From Bathymodiolus brooksi (Eukaryota > Mollusca > Bivalvia > Mytilida > Modiolidae), in contig OY804580.1 in assembly GCA_963680875.1 (NCBI GenBank), positions 100,312,395 to 100,376,394 of the forward strand: 64,000 nt of DNA, written 5' to 3'. The translations under genes were made by a program, and so were the position numbers. Below, piece after piece: positions 47,796 through 63,340 of the stretch. Numbering within the stretch: the stretch's first letter is position 1; the number at the start of each line of letters is the position of its first letter. The notes beneath the pieces were generated by a model. The model was not told the origin of the DNA. It did not search any database and worked only from the letters and a program-made list of their open reading frames with translations.

Positions 47796-47984
47796 AAAGA
47801 AACTGACAACAGAAGAAGAAAAACACAGAGAAACTGACAACATAGGGTACACAAGAAGAAGAAAAACACAGAGAAACTGACAACATAGGGTACACAAGAA
47901 GAAGAAAAACACAGAGAAACTGACAACATAGGGTACACAAGAAGAAGAAAAACACAGAGAAACTGACAACATAGGGTACACAAG

Positions 47985-48490
47985 AAGAAGAAAAACAAAA
48001 TACAAACACAGAGAAACTGACAACATAGGGTACACAAGAAGAAGAAAAACAAAACAAAAACACAGAGAAACTGACAACATAGGGTACACAAGAAGAAGAA
48101 AAACAAAACAAAAACACAGAGAAACTGACAACATAGGGTACACAAGAAGAAGAAAAACACAGAGAAACTGACAACATAGGGTACACAAGAAGAAGAAAAA
48201 CACAGAGAAACTGACAACATAGGGTACACAAGAAGAAGAAAAACAAAACAAAAACACAGAGAAACTGACAACATAGGGTACACAAGAAGAAGAAAAACAA
48301 AACAAAAACACAGAGAAACTGACAACATAGGGTACACAAGAAGAAGAAAAACAAAACAAAAACACAGAGAAACTGACAACATAGGGTACACAAGAAGAAG
48401 AAAAACAAAACAAAAACACAGAGAAACTGACAACATAGGGTACACAAGAAGAAGAAAAACAAAACAAAAACACAGAGAAACTGACAACAT
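47985..48490 (+). repeat. 54-bp monomer variant block in satellite B
   Basis: Eight monomers carry an 11-bp insertion, AAAACAAAAAC-like, after AAGAAAAAC, giving a 54-bp period. Three occur in a row near 47993-48130, then two normal monomers, then five more at about 48239-48480. The first of the eight has a TAC variant (ACAAAATACAAAC). They are confined to the left edge of the array. Confidence 0.92.
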
Positions 48491-50310
48491 AGGGTACACA
48501 AGAAGAAGAAAAACACAGAGAAACTGACAACATAGGGTACACAAGAAGAAGAAAAACACAGAGAAACTGACAACATAGGGCACACAAGAAGAAGAAAAAC
48601 ACAGAGAAACTGACAACATAGGGTACACAAGAAGAAGAAAAACACAGAGAAACTGACAACATAGGGCACACAAGAAGGAGAAAAACACAGAGAAACTGAC
48701 AACATAGGGCACACAAGAAGAAGAAAAACACAGAGAAACTGACAACATAGGGTACACAAGAAGAAGAAAAACACAGAGAAACTGACAACATAGGGCACAC
48801 AAGAAGAAGAAAAACACAGAGAAACTGGCAACATAGGGTACACAAGAAGAAGAAAAACACAGAGAAACTGGCAACATAGGGTACACAAGAAGAAGAAAAA
48901 CACAGAGAAACTGGCAACATAGGGTACACAAGAAGAAGAAAAACACAGAGAAACTGACAACATAGGGTACACAAGAAGAAGAAAAACACAGAGAAACTGA
49001 CAACATAGGGTACACAAGAAGAAGAAAAACACAGAGAAACTGGCAACATAGGGTACACAAGAAGAAGAAAAACACAGAGAAACTGGCAACATAGGGTACA
49101 CAAGAAGAAGAAAAACACAGAGAAACTGACAACATAGGGCACACAAGAAGAAGAAAAACACAGAGAAACTGACAACATAGGGCACACAAGAAGAAGAAAA
49201 ACACAGAGAAACTGACAACATAGGATACACAAGAAGAAGAAAAACACAAAGAAACTGACAACATAGGGCACACAAGAAGAAGAAAAACACAGAGAAACTG
49301 ACAACATAGGGCACACAAGAAGAAGAAAAACACAGAGAAACTGGCAACATAGGGTACACAAGAAGAAGAAAAACACAGAGAAACTGACAACATAGGGCAC
49401 ACAAGAAGAAGAAAAACACAGAGAAACTGACAACATAGGGTACACAAGAAGAAGAAAAACACAGAGAAGCTGGCAACATAGGGTACACAAGAAGAAGAAA
49501 AACACAGAGAAACTGACAACATAGGGTACACAAGAAGAAGAAAAACACAGAGAAACTGACAACATAGGGTACACAAGAAGAAGAAAAACACAAAGAAACT
49601 GACAACATAGGGCACACAAGAAGAAGAAAAACACAGAGAAACTGACAACATAGGATACACAAGAAGAAGAAAAACACAGAGAAACTGACAACATAGGGCA
49701 CACAAGAAGAAGAAAAACACAGAGAAACTGACAACATAGGATACACAAGAAGAAGAAAAACACAGAGAAACTGACAACATAGGGTACACAAGAAGAAGAA
49801 AAACACAAAGAAACCGACAACATAGGGTACACAAGAAGAAGAAAAACACAAAGAAACCGACAACATAGGGCACACAAGAAGAAGAAAAACACAGAGAAAC
49901 TGGCAACATAGGGTACACAAAAAGAAGAAAAACACAGAGAAACTGACAACATAGGGCACACAAGAAGAAGAAAAACACAAAGAAACTGACAACATAGGGT
50001 ACACAAGAAGAAGAAAAACACAAAGAAACCGACAACATAGGGCACACAAGAAGAAGAAAAACACAGAGAAACTGGCAACATAGGGTACACAAGAAGAAGA
50101 AAAACACAGAGAAACTGACAACATAGGATACACAATAAGAAGAAAAACACAGAGAAACTGACAACATAGGGCACACAAGAAGAAGAAAAACACAAAGAAA
50201 CTGACAACATAGGGTACACAAGAAGAAGAAAAACACAAAGAAACTGACAACATAGGGCACACAAGAAGAAGAAAAACACAGAGAAACTGACAACATAGGG
50301 CACACAAGAA

Positions 50311-51260
50311 GACGAAAAACACAGAGAAACTGACAACATAGGGCACACAAGAAGAAGAAAAACACAGAGAAACTGACAACATAGGGTACACAAGAAGAAG
50401 AAAAACACAGAGAAACTGACAACATAGGGCACACAAGAAGACGAAAAACACAGAGAAACTGACAACATAGGGCACACAAGAAGAAGAAAAACACAGAGAA
50501 ACTGACAACATAGGGTACACAAGAAGAAGAAAAACACAGAGAAACTGACAACATAGGGCACACAAGAAGAAGAAAAACACAGAGAAACTGGCAACATAGG
50601 GTACACAAGAAGAAGAAAAACACAGAGAAACTGACAACATAGGATACACAAGAAGAAGAAAAACACAGAGAAACTGACAACATAGGGTACACAAGAAGAA
50701 GAAAAACACAAAGAAACCGACAACATAGGGCACACAAGAAGAAGAAAAACACAGAGAAACTGGCAACATAGGGTACACAAGAAGAAGAAAAACACAGAGA
50801 AACTGACAACATAGGGCACACAAGAAGAAGAAAAACACAAAGAAACTGACAACATAGGGTACACAAGAAGAAGAAAAACACAAAGAAACCGACAACATAG
50901 GGCACACAAGAAGAAGAAAAACACAGAGAAACTGGCAACATAGGGTACACAAGAAGAAGAAAAACACAGAGAAACTGACAACATAGGGCACACAAGAAGA
51001 AGAAAAACACAAAGAAACTGACAACATAGGGCACACAAGAAGAAGAAAAACACAGAGAAACTGACAACATAGGGCACACAAGAAGACGAAAAACACAGAG
51101 AAACTGACAACATAGGGCACACAAGAAGAAGAAAAACACAGAGAAACTGACAACATAGGGTACACAAGAAGAAGAAAAACACAGAGAAACTGACAACATA
51201 GGGCACACAAGAAGACGAAAAACACAGAGAAACTGACAACATAGGGCACACAAGAAGAAG
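50311..51260 (+). repeat. 774-bp higher-order duplication in satellite B
   Basis: The rare AAGACGAAAAAC variant occurs at 50311 and 50440 and again at 51085 and 51214. Both pairs are offset by exactly 774 bp, which is 18 monomers. Neighbouring CAAAG and GGCAAC variants recur in the same order, so this is a segmental tandem duplication. Confidence 0.88.
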
Positions 51261-54200
51261 AAAAACACAGAGAAACTGACAACATAGGGTACACAAGAAG
51301 AAGAAAAACACAGAGAAACTGACAACATAGGGCACACAAGAAGAAGAAAAACACAGAGAAACTGGCAACATAGGGTACACAAGAAGAAGAAAAACACAGA
51401 GAAACTGACAACATAGGATACACAAGAAGAAGAAAAACACAGAGAAACTGACAACATAGGGTACACAAGAAGAAGAAAAACACAAAGAAACCGACAACAT
51501 AGGGCACACAAGAAGAAGAAAAACACAGAGAAACTGGCAACATAGGGTACACAAGAAGAAGAAAAACACAGAGAAACTGACAACATAGGGCACACAAGAA
51601 GAAGAAAAACACAAAGAAACTGACAACATAGGGTACACAAGAAGAAGAAAAACACAAAGAAACCGACAACATAGGGCACACAAGAAGAAGAAAAACACAG
51701 AGAAACTGGCAACATAGGGTACACAAGAAGAAGAAAAACACAGAGAAACTGACAACATAGGGCACACAAGAAGAAGAAAAACACAAAGAAACTGACAACA
51801 TAGGGTACACAAGAAGAAGAAAAACACAGAGAAACTGGCAACATAGGGTACACAAGAAGAAGAAAAACACAGAGAAACTGACAACATAGGGCACACAAGA
51901 AGAAGAAAAACACAGAGAAACTGGCAACATAGGGTACACAAGAAGAAGAAAAACACAAAGAAACCGACAACATAGGGCACACAAGAAGAAGAAAAACACA
52001 GAGAAACTGACAACATAGGGCACACAAGAAGAAGAAAAACACAGAGAAACTGGCAACATAGGGTACACAAGAAGAAGAAAAACACAGAGAAACTGGCAAC
52101 ATAGGGTACACAAGAAGAAGAAAAACACAAAGAAACTGGTAACATAGGGTACACAAGAAGAAGAAAAACACAGAGAAACTGACAACATAGGGTACACAAG
52201 AAGAAGAAAAACACAGAGAAACTGACAACATAGGGTACACAAGAAGAAGAAAAACACAGAGAAACTGGCAACATAGGGTACACAAGAAGAAGAAAAACAC
52301 AGAGAAACTGGCAACATAGGGTACACAAGAAGAAGAAAAACACAGAGAAACTGACAACATAGGGCACACAAGAAGAAGAAAAACACAGAGAAACTGACAA
52401 CATAGGGCACACAAGAAGAAGAAAAACACAGAGAAACTGACAACATAGGATACACAAGAAGAAGAAAAACACAAAGAAACTGACAACATAGGGCACACAA
52501 GAAGAAGAAAAACACAGAGAAACTGACAACATAGGGCACACAAGAAGAAGAAAAACACAGAGAAACTGGCAACATAGGGTACACAAGAAGAAGAAAAACA
52601 CAGAGAAACTGACAACATAGGGCACACAAGAAGAAGAAAAACACAGAGAAACTGACAACATAGGGTACACAAGAAGAAGAAAAACACAGAGAAACTGGCA
52701 ACATAGGGTACACAAGAAGAAGAAAAACACAGAGAAACTGACAACATAGGGTACACAAGAAGAAGAAAATCACAGAGAAACTGACAACATAGGGTACACA
52801 AGAAGAAGAAAAACACAAAGAAACTGACAACATAGGGCACACAAGAAGAAGAAAAACACAGAGAAACTGACAACATAGGGTACACAAGAAGAAGAAAAAC
52901 ACAGAGAAACTGACAACATAGGGTACACAAGAAGAAGAAAAACACAAATAAACTGACAACATAGGGCACACAAGAAGAAGAAAAACACAGAGAAACTGGC
53001 AACATAGGGTACACAAGAAGAAGAAAAACACAGAGAAACTGACAACATAGGGCACACAAGAAGAAGAAAAACACAAAGAAACTGACAACATAGGGCACAC
53101 AAGAAGAAGAAAAACACAAAGAAACTGACAACATAGGGCACACAAGAAGAAGAAAAACACAGAGAAACTGACAACATAGGGTACACAAGAAGAAGAAAAA
53201 CACAGAGAAACTGGCAACATAGGGTACACAAGAAGAAGAAAAACACAGAGAAACTAACAACATAGGGTACACAAGAAGAAGAAAAACACAAAGAAACTGA
53301 CAACATAGGGTACACAAGAAGAAGAAAAACACAGAGAAACTGACAACATAGGGCACACAAGAAGAAGAAAAACACAGAGAAACTGGCAACATAGGGTACA
53401 CAAGAAGAAGAAAAACACAGAGAAACTGACAACATAGGGCACACAAGAAGAAGAAAAACACAAAGAAACTGACAACATAGGGCACACAAGAAGAAGAAAA
53501 ACACAAAGAAACTGACAACATAGGGTACACAAGAAGAAGAAAAACACAGAGAAACTGGCAACATAGGGTACACAAGAAGAAGAAAAACACAGAGAAACTG
53601 ACAACATAGGGCACACAAGAAGAAGAAAAACACAAAGAAACTGACATCATAGGGTACACAAGAAGAAGAAAAACATAGAGAAACTGACAACATAGGGCAC
53701 ACAAGAAGAAGAAAAACACAGAGAAACTGACAACATAGGGCACACAAGAAGAAGAAAAACACAGAGAAACTGACAACATAGGGTACACAAGAAGAAGAAA
53801 AACACAGAGAAACTGACAACATAGGGCACACAAGAAGAAGAAAAACACAGAGAAACTGGCAACATAGGGTACACAAGAAGAAGAAAAACACAGAGAAACT
53901 GGCAACATAGGGTACACAAGAAGAAGAAAAACACAAAGAAACTGGTAACATAGGGTACACAAGAAGAAGAAAAACACAGAGAAACTGACAACATAGGGTA
54001 CACAAGAAGAAGAAAAACACAGAGAAACTGACAACATAGGGTACACAAGAAGAAGAAAAACACAGAGAAACTGGTAACATAGGGTACACAAGAAGAAGAA
54101 AAACACAGAGAAACTGGCAACATAGGGTACACAAGAAGAAGAAAAACACAGAGAAACTGACAACATAGGGCACACAAGAAGAAGAAAAACACAGAAAAAC

Positions 54201-55779
54201 TGACAACATAGGGCACACAAGAAGAAGAAAAACACAGAGAAACTGACAGCATAGGATACACAAGAAGAAGAAAAACACAAAGAAACTGACAACATAGGGA
54301 ACACAAGAAGAAGAAAAACACAGAGAAACTGACAACATAGGGCACACAAGAAGAATAAAAACACAGAGAAACTGGCAACATAGGGTACACAAGAAGAAGA
54401 AAAACACAGAGAAACTGACAACATAGGGCACACAAGAAGAAGAAAAACACAGAGAAACTGACAACATAGGGTACACAAGAAGAAGAAAAACACAGAGAAA
54501 CTGGCAACATAGGGTACACAAGAAGAAGAAAAACACAGAGAAACTGACAACATAGGGTACACAAGAAGAAGAAAAACACAGAGAAACTGACAACATAGGG
54601 TACACAAGAAGAAGAAAAACACAAAGAAACTGACAACATAGGGCACACAAGAAGAAGAAAAACACAGAGAAACTGACAACATAGGGTACACAAGAAGAAG
54701 AAAAACACAGAGAAACTGACAACATAGGGTACACAAGAAGAAGAAAAACACAAAGAAACTGACAACATAGGGCACACAAGAAGAAGAAAAACACAGAGAA
54801 ACTGGCAACATAGGGTACACAAGAAGAAGAAAAACACAGAGAAACTAACAACATAGGGCACACAAGAAGAAGAAAAACACAAAGAAACTGACAACATAGG
54901 GCACACAAGAAGAAGAAAAACACAAAGAAACTGACAACATAGGGTACACAGGAAGAAGAAAAACACAGAGAAACTGGCAACATAGGGTACACAAGAAGAA
55001 GAAAAACACAGAGAAACTGACAACATAGGGCACACAAGAAGAAGAAAAACACAAAGAAACTGACAACATAGGGTACACAAGAAGAAGAAAAACACAGAGA
55101 AACTGACAACATAGGGCACACAAGAAGAAGAAAAACACAGAGAAACTGGCAACATAGGGTACACAAGAAGAAGAAAAACACAGAGAAACTGACAACATAG
55201 GGCACACAAGAAGAAGAAAAACACAGAGAAACTGGCAACATAGGGTACACAAGAAGAAGAAAAACACAGAGAAACTGGCAACATAGGGTACACAAGAAGA
55301 AGAAAAACACAGAGAAACTGGCAACATAGGGTACACAAGAAGAAGAAAAACACAGAGAAACTGACAACATAGGGCACACAAGAAGAAGAAAAACACAAAG
55401 AAACTGACAACATTGGGTACACAAGAAGAAGAAAAACATAGAGAAACTGACAACATAGGGCACACAAGAAGAAGAAAAACACAGAGAAACTGACAACATA
55501 GGGTACACAAGAATAAGAAAAACACAGAGAAACTGGCAACATAGGGTACACAAGAAGAAGAAAAACACAGAGAAACTGACAACATAGGGTACACAAGAAG
55601 AAGAAAAACACAGAGAAACTGACAACATAGGGCACACAAGAAGAAGAAAAACACAGAGAAACTGGCAACATAGGGTACACAAGAAGAAGAAAAACACAGA
55701 GAAACTTACAACATAGGGTACACAAGAAGAAGAAAAACACAGAGAAACTGACAACATAGGGCACACAAGAAGAAGAAAA

Positions 55780-58700
55780 ACACAGAGAAACTGGCAACAT
55801 AGGGTACACAAGAAGAAGAAAAACACAGAGAAACTGGCAACATAGGGTACACAAGAAGAAGAAAAACACAGAGAAACTGGCAACATAGGGTACACAAGAA
55901 GAAGAAAAACACAGAGAAACTGACAACATAGGGTACACAAGAAGAAGAAAAACACAGAGAAACTGACAACATAGGGTACACAAGAAGAAGAAAAACACAG
56001 AGAAACTGACAACATAGGGTACACAAGAAGAAGAAAAACACAGAGAAACTGACAACATAGGGTACACAAGAAGAAGAACAACACAGAGAAACTGGCAACA
56101 TAGGGTACACAAGAAGAAGAAAAACACAGAGAAACTGGCAACATAGGGTACACAAGAAGAAGAAAAACACAGAGAAACTGACAACATAGGGTACACAAGA
56201 AGAAGAAAAACACAGAGAAACTGACAACATAGGGTACACAAGAAGAAGAAAAACACAGAGAAACTGACAACATAGGGTACACAAGAAGAAGAAAAACACA
56301 GAGAAACTGGCAACATAGGGTACACAAGAAGAAGAAAAACACAGAGAAACTGGCAACATAGGGTACACAAGAAGAAGAAAAACACAGAGAAACTGACAAC
56401 ATAGGGTACACAAGAAGAAGAAAAACACAGAGAAACTGACAACATAGGGTACACAAGAAGAAGAAAAACACAGAGAAACTGACAACATAGGGCACACAAG
56501 AAGAAGAAAAACACAGAGAAACTGGCAACATAGGGTACACAAGAAGAAGAAAAACACAGAGAAACTGGCAACATAGGGTACACAAGAAGAAGAAAAACAC
56601 AGAGAAACTGGCAACATAGGGTACACAAGAAGAAGAAAAACACAGAGAAACTGACAACATAGGGTACACAAGAAGAAGAAAAACACAGAGAAACTGACAA
56701 CATAGGGTACACAAGAAGAAGAAAAACACAGAGAAACTGACAACATAGGGTACACAAGAAGAAGAAAAACACAGAGAAACTGACAACATAGGGTACACAA
56801 GAAGAAGAAAAACACAGAGAAACTGACAACATAGGGTACACAAGAAGAAGAAAAACACAGAGAAACTGACAACATAGGGTACACAAGAAGAAGAAAAACA
56901 TAGAGAAACTGACAACATAGGGTACACAAAAAGAAGAAAAACACAGAGAAACTGGCAACATAGGGTACACAAGAAGAAGAAAAACACAGAGAAACTGACA
57001 ACATAGGGTACACAAGAAGAAGAAAAACACAAAGAAACTGACAACATAGGGCACACAAGAAGAAGAAAAACACAGAGAAACTGGCAACATAGGGTACACA
57101 AGAAGAAGAAAAACACAGAGAGACTGACAACATAGGGTACACAAGAAGAAGAAAAACACAAAGAAACTGACAACATAGGGCACACAAGAAGAAGAAAAAC
57201 ACAGAGAAACTGGCAACATAGGGTACACAAGAAGAAGAAAAACATAGAGAAACTGGCAACATAGGGCACACAAGAAGAAGAAAAACACAGAGAAACTGGC
57301 AACATAGGGTACACAAGAAGAAGAAAAACACAGAGAAACTGACAACATAGGGCACACAAGAAGAAGAAAAACACAGAGAAACTGGCAACATAGGGTACAC
57401 AAGAAGAAGAAAAACACAGAGAAACTGACAACATAGGGCACACAAGAAGAAGAAAAACACAAAGAAACTGACAACATAGGGTACACAAGAAGAAGAAAAA
57501 CACAGAGAAACTGACAACATAGGGTACACAAGAAGAAGAAAAACACAGAGAAACTGACAACATAGGGTACACAAGAAGAAGAAAAACACAAAGAAACTGA
57601 CAACATAGGGCACACAAGAAGAAGAAAAACACAGAGAAACTGTCAACATAGGGTACACAAGAAGAAGAAAAACACAGAGAAACTGACAACATAGGGTACA
57701 CAAGAAGAAGAAAAACACAGAGAAAATGACAACATAGGGTACACAAGAAGAAGAAAAACACAAAGAAACTGTCAACATAGGGCACACAAGAAGAAGAAAA
57801 ACACAGAGAAACTGGCAACATAGGGTACACAAGAAGAAGAAAAACACAGAGAAACTGACAACATAGGGTACACAAGAAGAAGAAAAACACAGAGAAACTG
57901 ACAACATAGGGCACACAAGAAGAAGAAAAACACAGAGAAACTGACAACATAGGGTACACAAGAAGAAGAAAAACACAGAGAAACTGACAACATAGGGCAC
58001 ACAAGAAGAAGAAAAACACAGAGAAACTGACAACATAGGGCACACAAGAAGAAGAAAAACACAGAGAAACTGGCAACATAGGGTACACAAGAAGAAGAAA
58101 AACACAGAGAAACTGACAACATAGGGTACACAAGAAGAAGAAAAACACAGAGAAACTGACAACATAGGGTACACAAGAAGAAGAAAAACACAAAGAAACT
58201 GTCAACATAGGACACACAAGAAGAAGAAAAACACAGAGAAACTGGCAACATAGGGTACACAAGAAGAAGAAAAACACAGAGAAACTGACAAAATAGGGTA
58301 CACAAGAAGAAGAAAAACACAGAGAAACTGACAACATAGGGTACACAAGAAGAAGAAAAACACAGAGAAACTGACAACATAGGGCACACAAGAAGAAGAA
58401 AAACACAGAGAAACTGACAACATAGGGTACACAAGAAGAAGAAAAACACAGAGAAACTGACAACATAGGGCACACAAGAAGAAGAAAAACACAGAGAAAC
58501 TGACAACATAGGGCACACAAGAAGAAGAAAAACACAGAGAAACTGACAACATAGGGTACACAAGAAGAAGAAAAACACAGAGAAACTGACAACATAGGGT
58601 ACACAAGAAGAAGAAAAACACAGAGAAACTGACAACATAGGGTACACAAGAAGAAGAAAAACACAGAGAAACTGGCAACATAGGGTACACAAGAAGAAGA

Positions 58701-61700
58701 AAAACACAGAGAAACTGACAACATAGGGTACACAAGAAGAAGAAAAACACAAAGAAACTGACAACATAGGGCACACAAGAAGAAGAAAAACACAGAGAAA
58801 CTGGCAACATAGGGTACACAAGAAGAAGAAAAACACAGAGAGACTGACAACATAGGGTACACAAGAAGAAGAAAAACACAAAGAAACTGACAACATAGGG
58901 CACACAAGAAGAAGAAAAACACAGAGAAACTGGCAACATAGGGTACACAAGAAGAAGAAAAACATAGAGAAACTGGCAACATAGGGCACACAAGAAGAAG
59001 AAAAACACAGAGAAACTGGCAACATAGGGTACACAAGAAGAAGAAAAACACAGAGAAACTGACAACATAGGGCACACAAGAAGAAGAAAAACACAGAGAA
59101 ACTGGCAACATAGGGTACACAAGAAGAAGAAAAACACAGAGAAACTGACAACATAGGGCACACAAGAAGAAGAAAAACACAAAGAAACTGACAACATAGG
59201 GTACACAAGAAGAAGAAAAACACAGAGAAACTGACAACATAGGGTACACAAGAAGAAGAAAAACACAGAGAAACTGACAACATAGGGTACACAAGAAGAA
59301 GAAAAACACAAAGAAACTGACAACATAGGGCACACAAGAAGAAGAAAAACACAGAGAAACTGTCAACATAGGGTACACAAGAAGAAGAAAAACACAGAGA
59401 AACTGACAACATAGGGTACACAAGAAGAAGAAAAACACAGAGAAACTGACAACATAGGGTACACAAGAAGAAGAAAAACACAAAGAAACTGTCAACATAG
59501 GGCACACAAGAAGAAGAAAAACACAGAGAAACTGGCAACATAGGGTACACAAGAAGAAGAAAAACACAGAGAAACTGACAACATAGGGTACACAAGAAGA
59601 AGAAAAACACAGAGAAACTGACAACATAGGGCACACAAGAAGAAGAAAAACACAGAGAAACTGACAACATAGGGTACACAAGAAGAAGAAAAACACAGAG
59701 AAACTGACAACATAGGGCACACAAGAAGAAGAAAAACACAGAGAAACTGACAACATAGGGCACACAAGAAGAAGAAAAACACAGAGAAACTGGCAACATA
59801 GGGTACACAAGAAGAAGAAAAACACAGAGAAACTGACAACATAGGGTACACAAGAAGAAGAAAAACACAGAGAAACTGACAACATAGGGTACACAAGAAG
59901 AAGAAAAACACAAAGAAACTGTCAACATAGGACACACAAGAAGAAGAAAAACACAGAGAAACTGGCAACATAGGGTACACAAGAAGAAGAAAAACACAGA
60001 GAAACTGACAAAATAGGGTACACAAGAAGAAGAAAAACACAGAGAAACTGACAACATAGGGTACACAAGAAGAAGAAAAACACAGAGAAACTGACAACAT
60101 AGGGCACACAAGAAGAAGAAAAACACAGAGAAACTGACAACATAGGGTACACAAGAAGAAGAAAAACACAGAGAAACTGACAACATAGGGCACACAAGAA
60201 GAAGAAAAACACAGAGAAACTGACAACATAGGGCACACAAGAAGAAGAAAAACACAGAGAAACTGGCAACATAGGGTACACAAGAAGAAGAAAAACACAG
60301 AGAAACTGACAACATAGGGCACACAAGAAGAAGAAAAACACAAAGAAACTGACAACATAGGGTACACAAGAAGAAGAAAAACACAGAGAAACTGACAACA
60401 TAGGGTACACAAGAAGAAGAAAAACACAGAGAAACTGACAACATAGGGTACACAAGAAGAAGAAAAACACAAAGAAACTGACAACATAGGGCACACAAGA
60501 AGAAGAAAAACACAGAGAAACTGGCAACATAGGGTACACAAGAAGAAGAAAAACACAGAGAAACTGGCAACATAGGGTACACAAGAAGAAGAAAAACACA
60601 GAGAAACTGGCAACATAGGGTACACAAGAAGAAGAAAAACACAGAGAAACTGACAACATAGGGTACACAAGAAGAAGAAATACACAGAGAAACTGACAAC
60701 ATAGGGTACACAAGAAGAAGAAAAACACAGAGAAACTGACAACATAGGGTACACAAGAAGAAGAAAAACACAGAGAAACTGACAACATAGGGTACACACA
60801 AGAAGAAGAAACAACACAGAGAAACTGGCAACATAGGGTACACAAGAAGAAGAAAAACACAGAGAAACTGACAACATAGGGTACACAAGAAGAAGAAAAA
60901 CACAGAGAAACTGACAACATAGGGTACACAAGAAGAAGAAAAACACAGAGAAACTGACAACATAGGGTACACAAGAAGAAGAAAAACACAGAGAAACTGG
61001 CAACATAGGGTACACAAGAAGAAGAAAAACACAGAGAAACTGGCAACATAGGGTACACAAGAAGAAGAAAAACACAGAGAAACTGACAACATAGGGTACA
61101 CAAGAAGAAGAAAAACACAGAGAAACTGACAACATAGGGTACACAAGAAGAAGAAAAACACAGAGAAACTGACAACATAGGGCACACAAGAAGAAGAAAA
61201 ACACAGAGAAACTGGCAACATAGGGTACACAAGAAGAAGAAAAACACAGAGAAACTGGCAACATAGGGTACACAAGAAGAAGAAAAACACAGAGAAACTG
61301 GCAACATAGGGTATACAAGAAGAAGAAAAACACAGAGAAACTGACAACATAGGGTACACAAGATGAAGAAAAACACAGAGAAACTGACAACATAGGGTAC
61401 ACAAGAAGAAGAAAAACACAGAGAAACTGACAACATAGGGTACACAAGAAGAAGAAAAACACAGAGAAACTGACAACATAGGGTACACAAGAAGAAGAAA
61501 AACACAGAGAAACTGACAACATAGGGTACACAAGAAGAAGAAAAACACAGAGAAACTGGCAACATAGGGTACACAAGAAGAAGAAAAACACAGAGAAACT
61601 GGCAACATAGGGTAAACAAGAAGAAGAAAAACACAGAGAAACTGACAACATAGGGTACACAAGAAGAAGAAAAACACAGAGAAACTGACAACATAGGGTA

Positions 61701-63330
61701 CACAAGAAGAAGAAAAACACAGAGAAACTGACAACATAGGGCACACAAGAAGAAGAAAAACACAGAGAAACTGGCAACATAGGGTACACAAGAAGAAGAA
61801 AAACACAGAGAAACTGGCAACATAGGGTACACAAGAAGAAGAAAAACACAGAGAAACTGGCAACATAGGGTACACAAGAAGAAGAAAAACACAGAGAAAC
61901 TGACAACATAGGGTACACAAGAAGAAGAAAAACACAGAGAAACTGACAACATAGGGTACACAAGAAGAAGAAAAACACAGAGAAACTAACAACATAGGGT
62001 ACACAAGAAGAAGAAAAACACAGAGAAACTGACAACATAGGGTACACAAGAAGAAGAAAAACACAGAGAAACTGACAACATAGGGTACACAAGAAGAAGA
62101 AAAACACAGAGAAACTGACAACATAGGGTACACAAGAAGAAGAAAAACACAGAGAAACTGACAACATAGGGTACACAAGAAGAAGAAAAACACAGAGAAA
62201 CTGGCAACATAGGGTACACAAGAAGAAGAAAAACACAGAGAAACTGACAACATAGGGTACACAAGAAGAAGAAAAACACAAAGAAACTGACAACATAGGG
62301 CACACAAGAAGAAGAAAAACACAGAGAAACTGGCAACATAGGGTACACAAGAAGAAGAAAAACACAGAGAAACTGGCAACATAGGGCACACAAGAAGAAG
62401 AAAAACACAGAGAAACTGGCTACATAGGGTACACAAGAAGAAGAAAAACACAGAGAAACTGACAACATAGGGCACACAAGAAGAAGAAAAACACAGAGAA
62501 ACTGGCAACATAGGGTACACAAGAAGAAGAAAAACACAGAGAAACTGACAACATAGGGCACACAAGAAGAAGAAAAACACAAAGAAACTGACAACATAGG
62601 GTACACAAGAAGAAGAAAAACACAGAGAAACTGACAACATAGGGTACACAAGAAGAAGAAAAACACAGAGAAACTGACAACATAGGGTACACAAGAAGAA
62701 GAAAAACACAAAGAAACTGACAACATAGGGCACACAAGAAGAAGAAAAACACAGAGAAACTGGCAACATAGGGTACACAAGAAGAAGAAAAACACAGAGA
62801 AACTGACAACATAGGGTACACAAGAAGAAGAAAAACACAGAGAAACTGACAACATAGGGTACACAAGAAGAAGAAAAACACAAAGAAACTGTCAACATAG
62901 GGCACACAAGAAGACGAAAAACACAGAGAAACTGGCAACATAGGGTACACAAGAAGAAGAAAAACACAGAGAAACTGACAAAATAGGGTACACAAGAAGA
63001 AGAAAAACACAGAGAAACTGACAACATAGGGTACACAAGAAGAAGAAAAACACAGAGAAACTGACAACATAGGGCACACAAGAAGAAGAAAAACACAGAG
63101 AAACTGACAACATAGGGTACACAAGAAGAAGAAAAACACAGAGAAACTGACAACATAGGGCACACAAGAAGAAGAAAAACACAGAGAAACTGACAACATA
63201 GGGCACACAAGAAGAAGAAAAACACAGAGAAACTGGCAACATAGGGTACACAAGAAGAAGAAAAACACAGAGAAACTGACAACATAGGGCACACAAGAAG
63301 AAGAAAAACACAAAGAAACTGACAACATAG
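55780..63330 (+). repeat. Nested higher-order repeats in satellite B, 1720 bp and about 4.73 kb
   Basis: Rare marks repeat at 1720 bp (40 monomers): GAGAGACTGAC at 57117 and 58837, ACATAGAGAAACTGGC at 57243 and 58963, GTCAACATAG at 57771 and 59491, GACAAAATAGG at 58289 and 60009. A third, shorter copy carries GTCAACATAG at about 62889 and GACAAAATAGG at about 62979, having lost 10 monomers. A monomer with ACAACACAGAG at 56079 has a counterpart near 60812, 4733 bp away (110 monomers plus the 3-bp insertion there). Blocks therefore follow the order A-B-B'-A'-B''. Confidence 0.85.
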
Positions 63331-63340
63331 GGTACACAAG

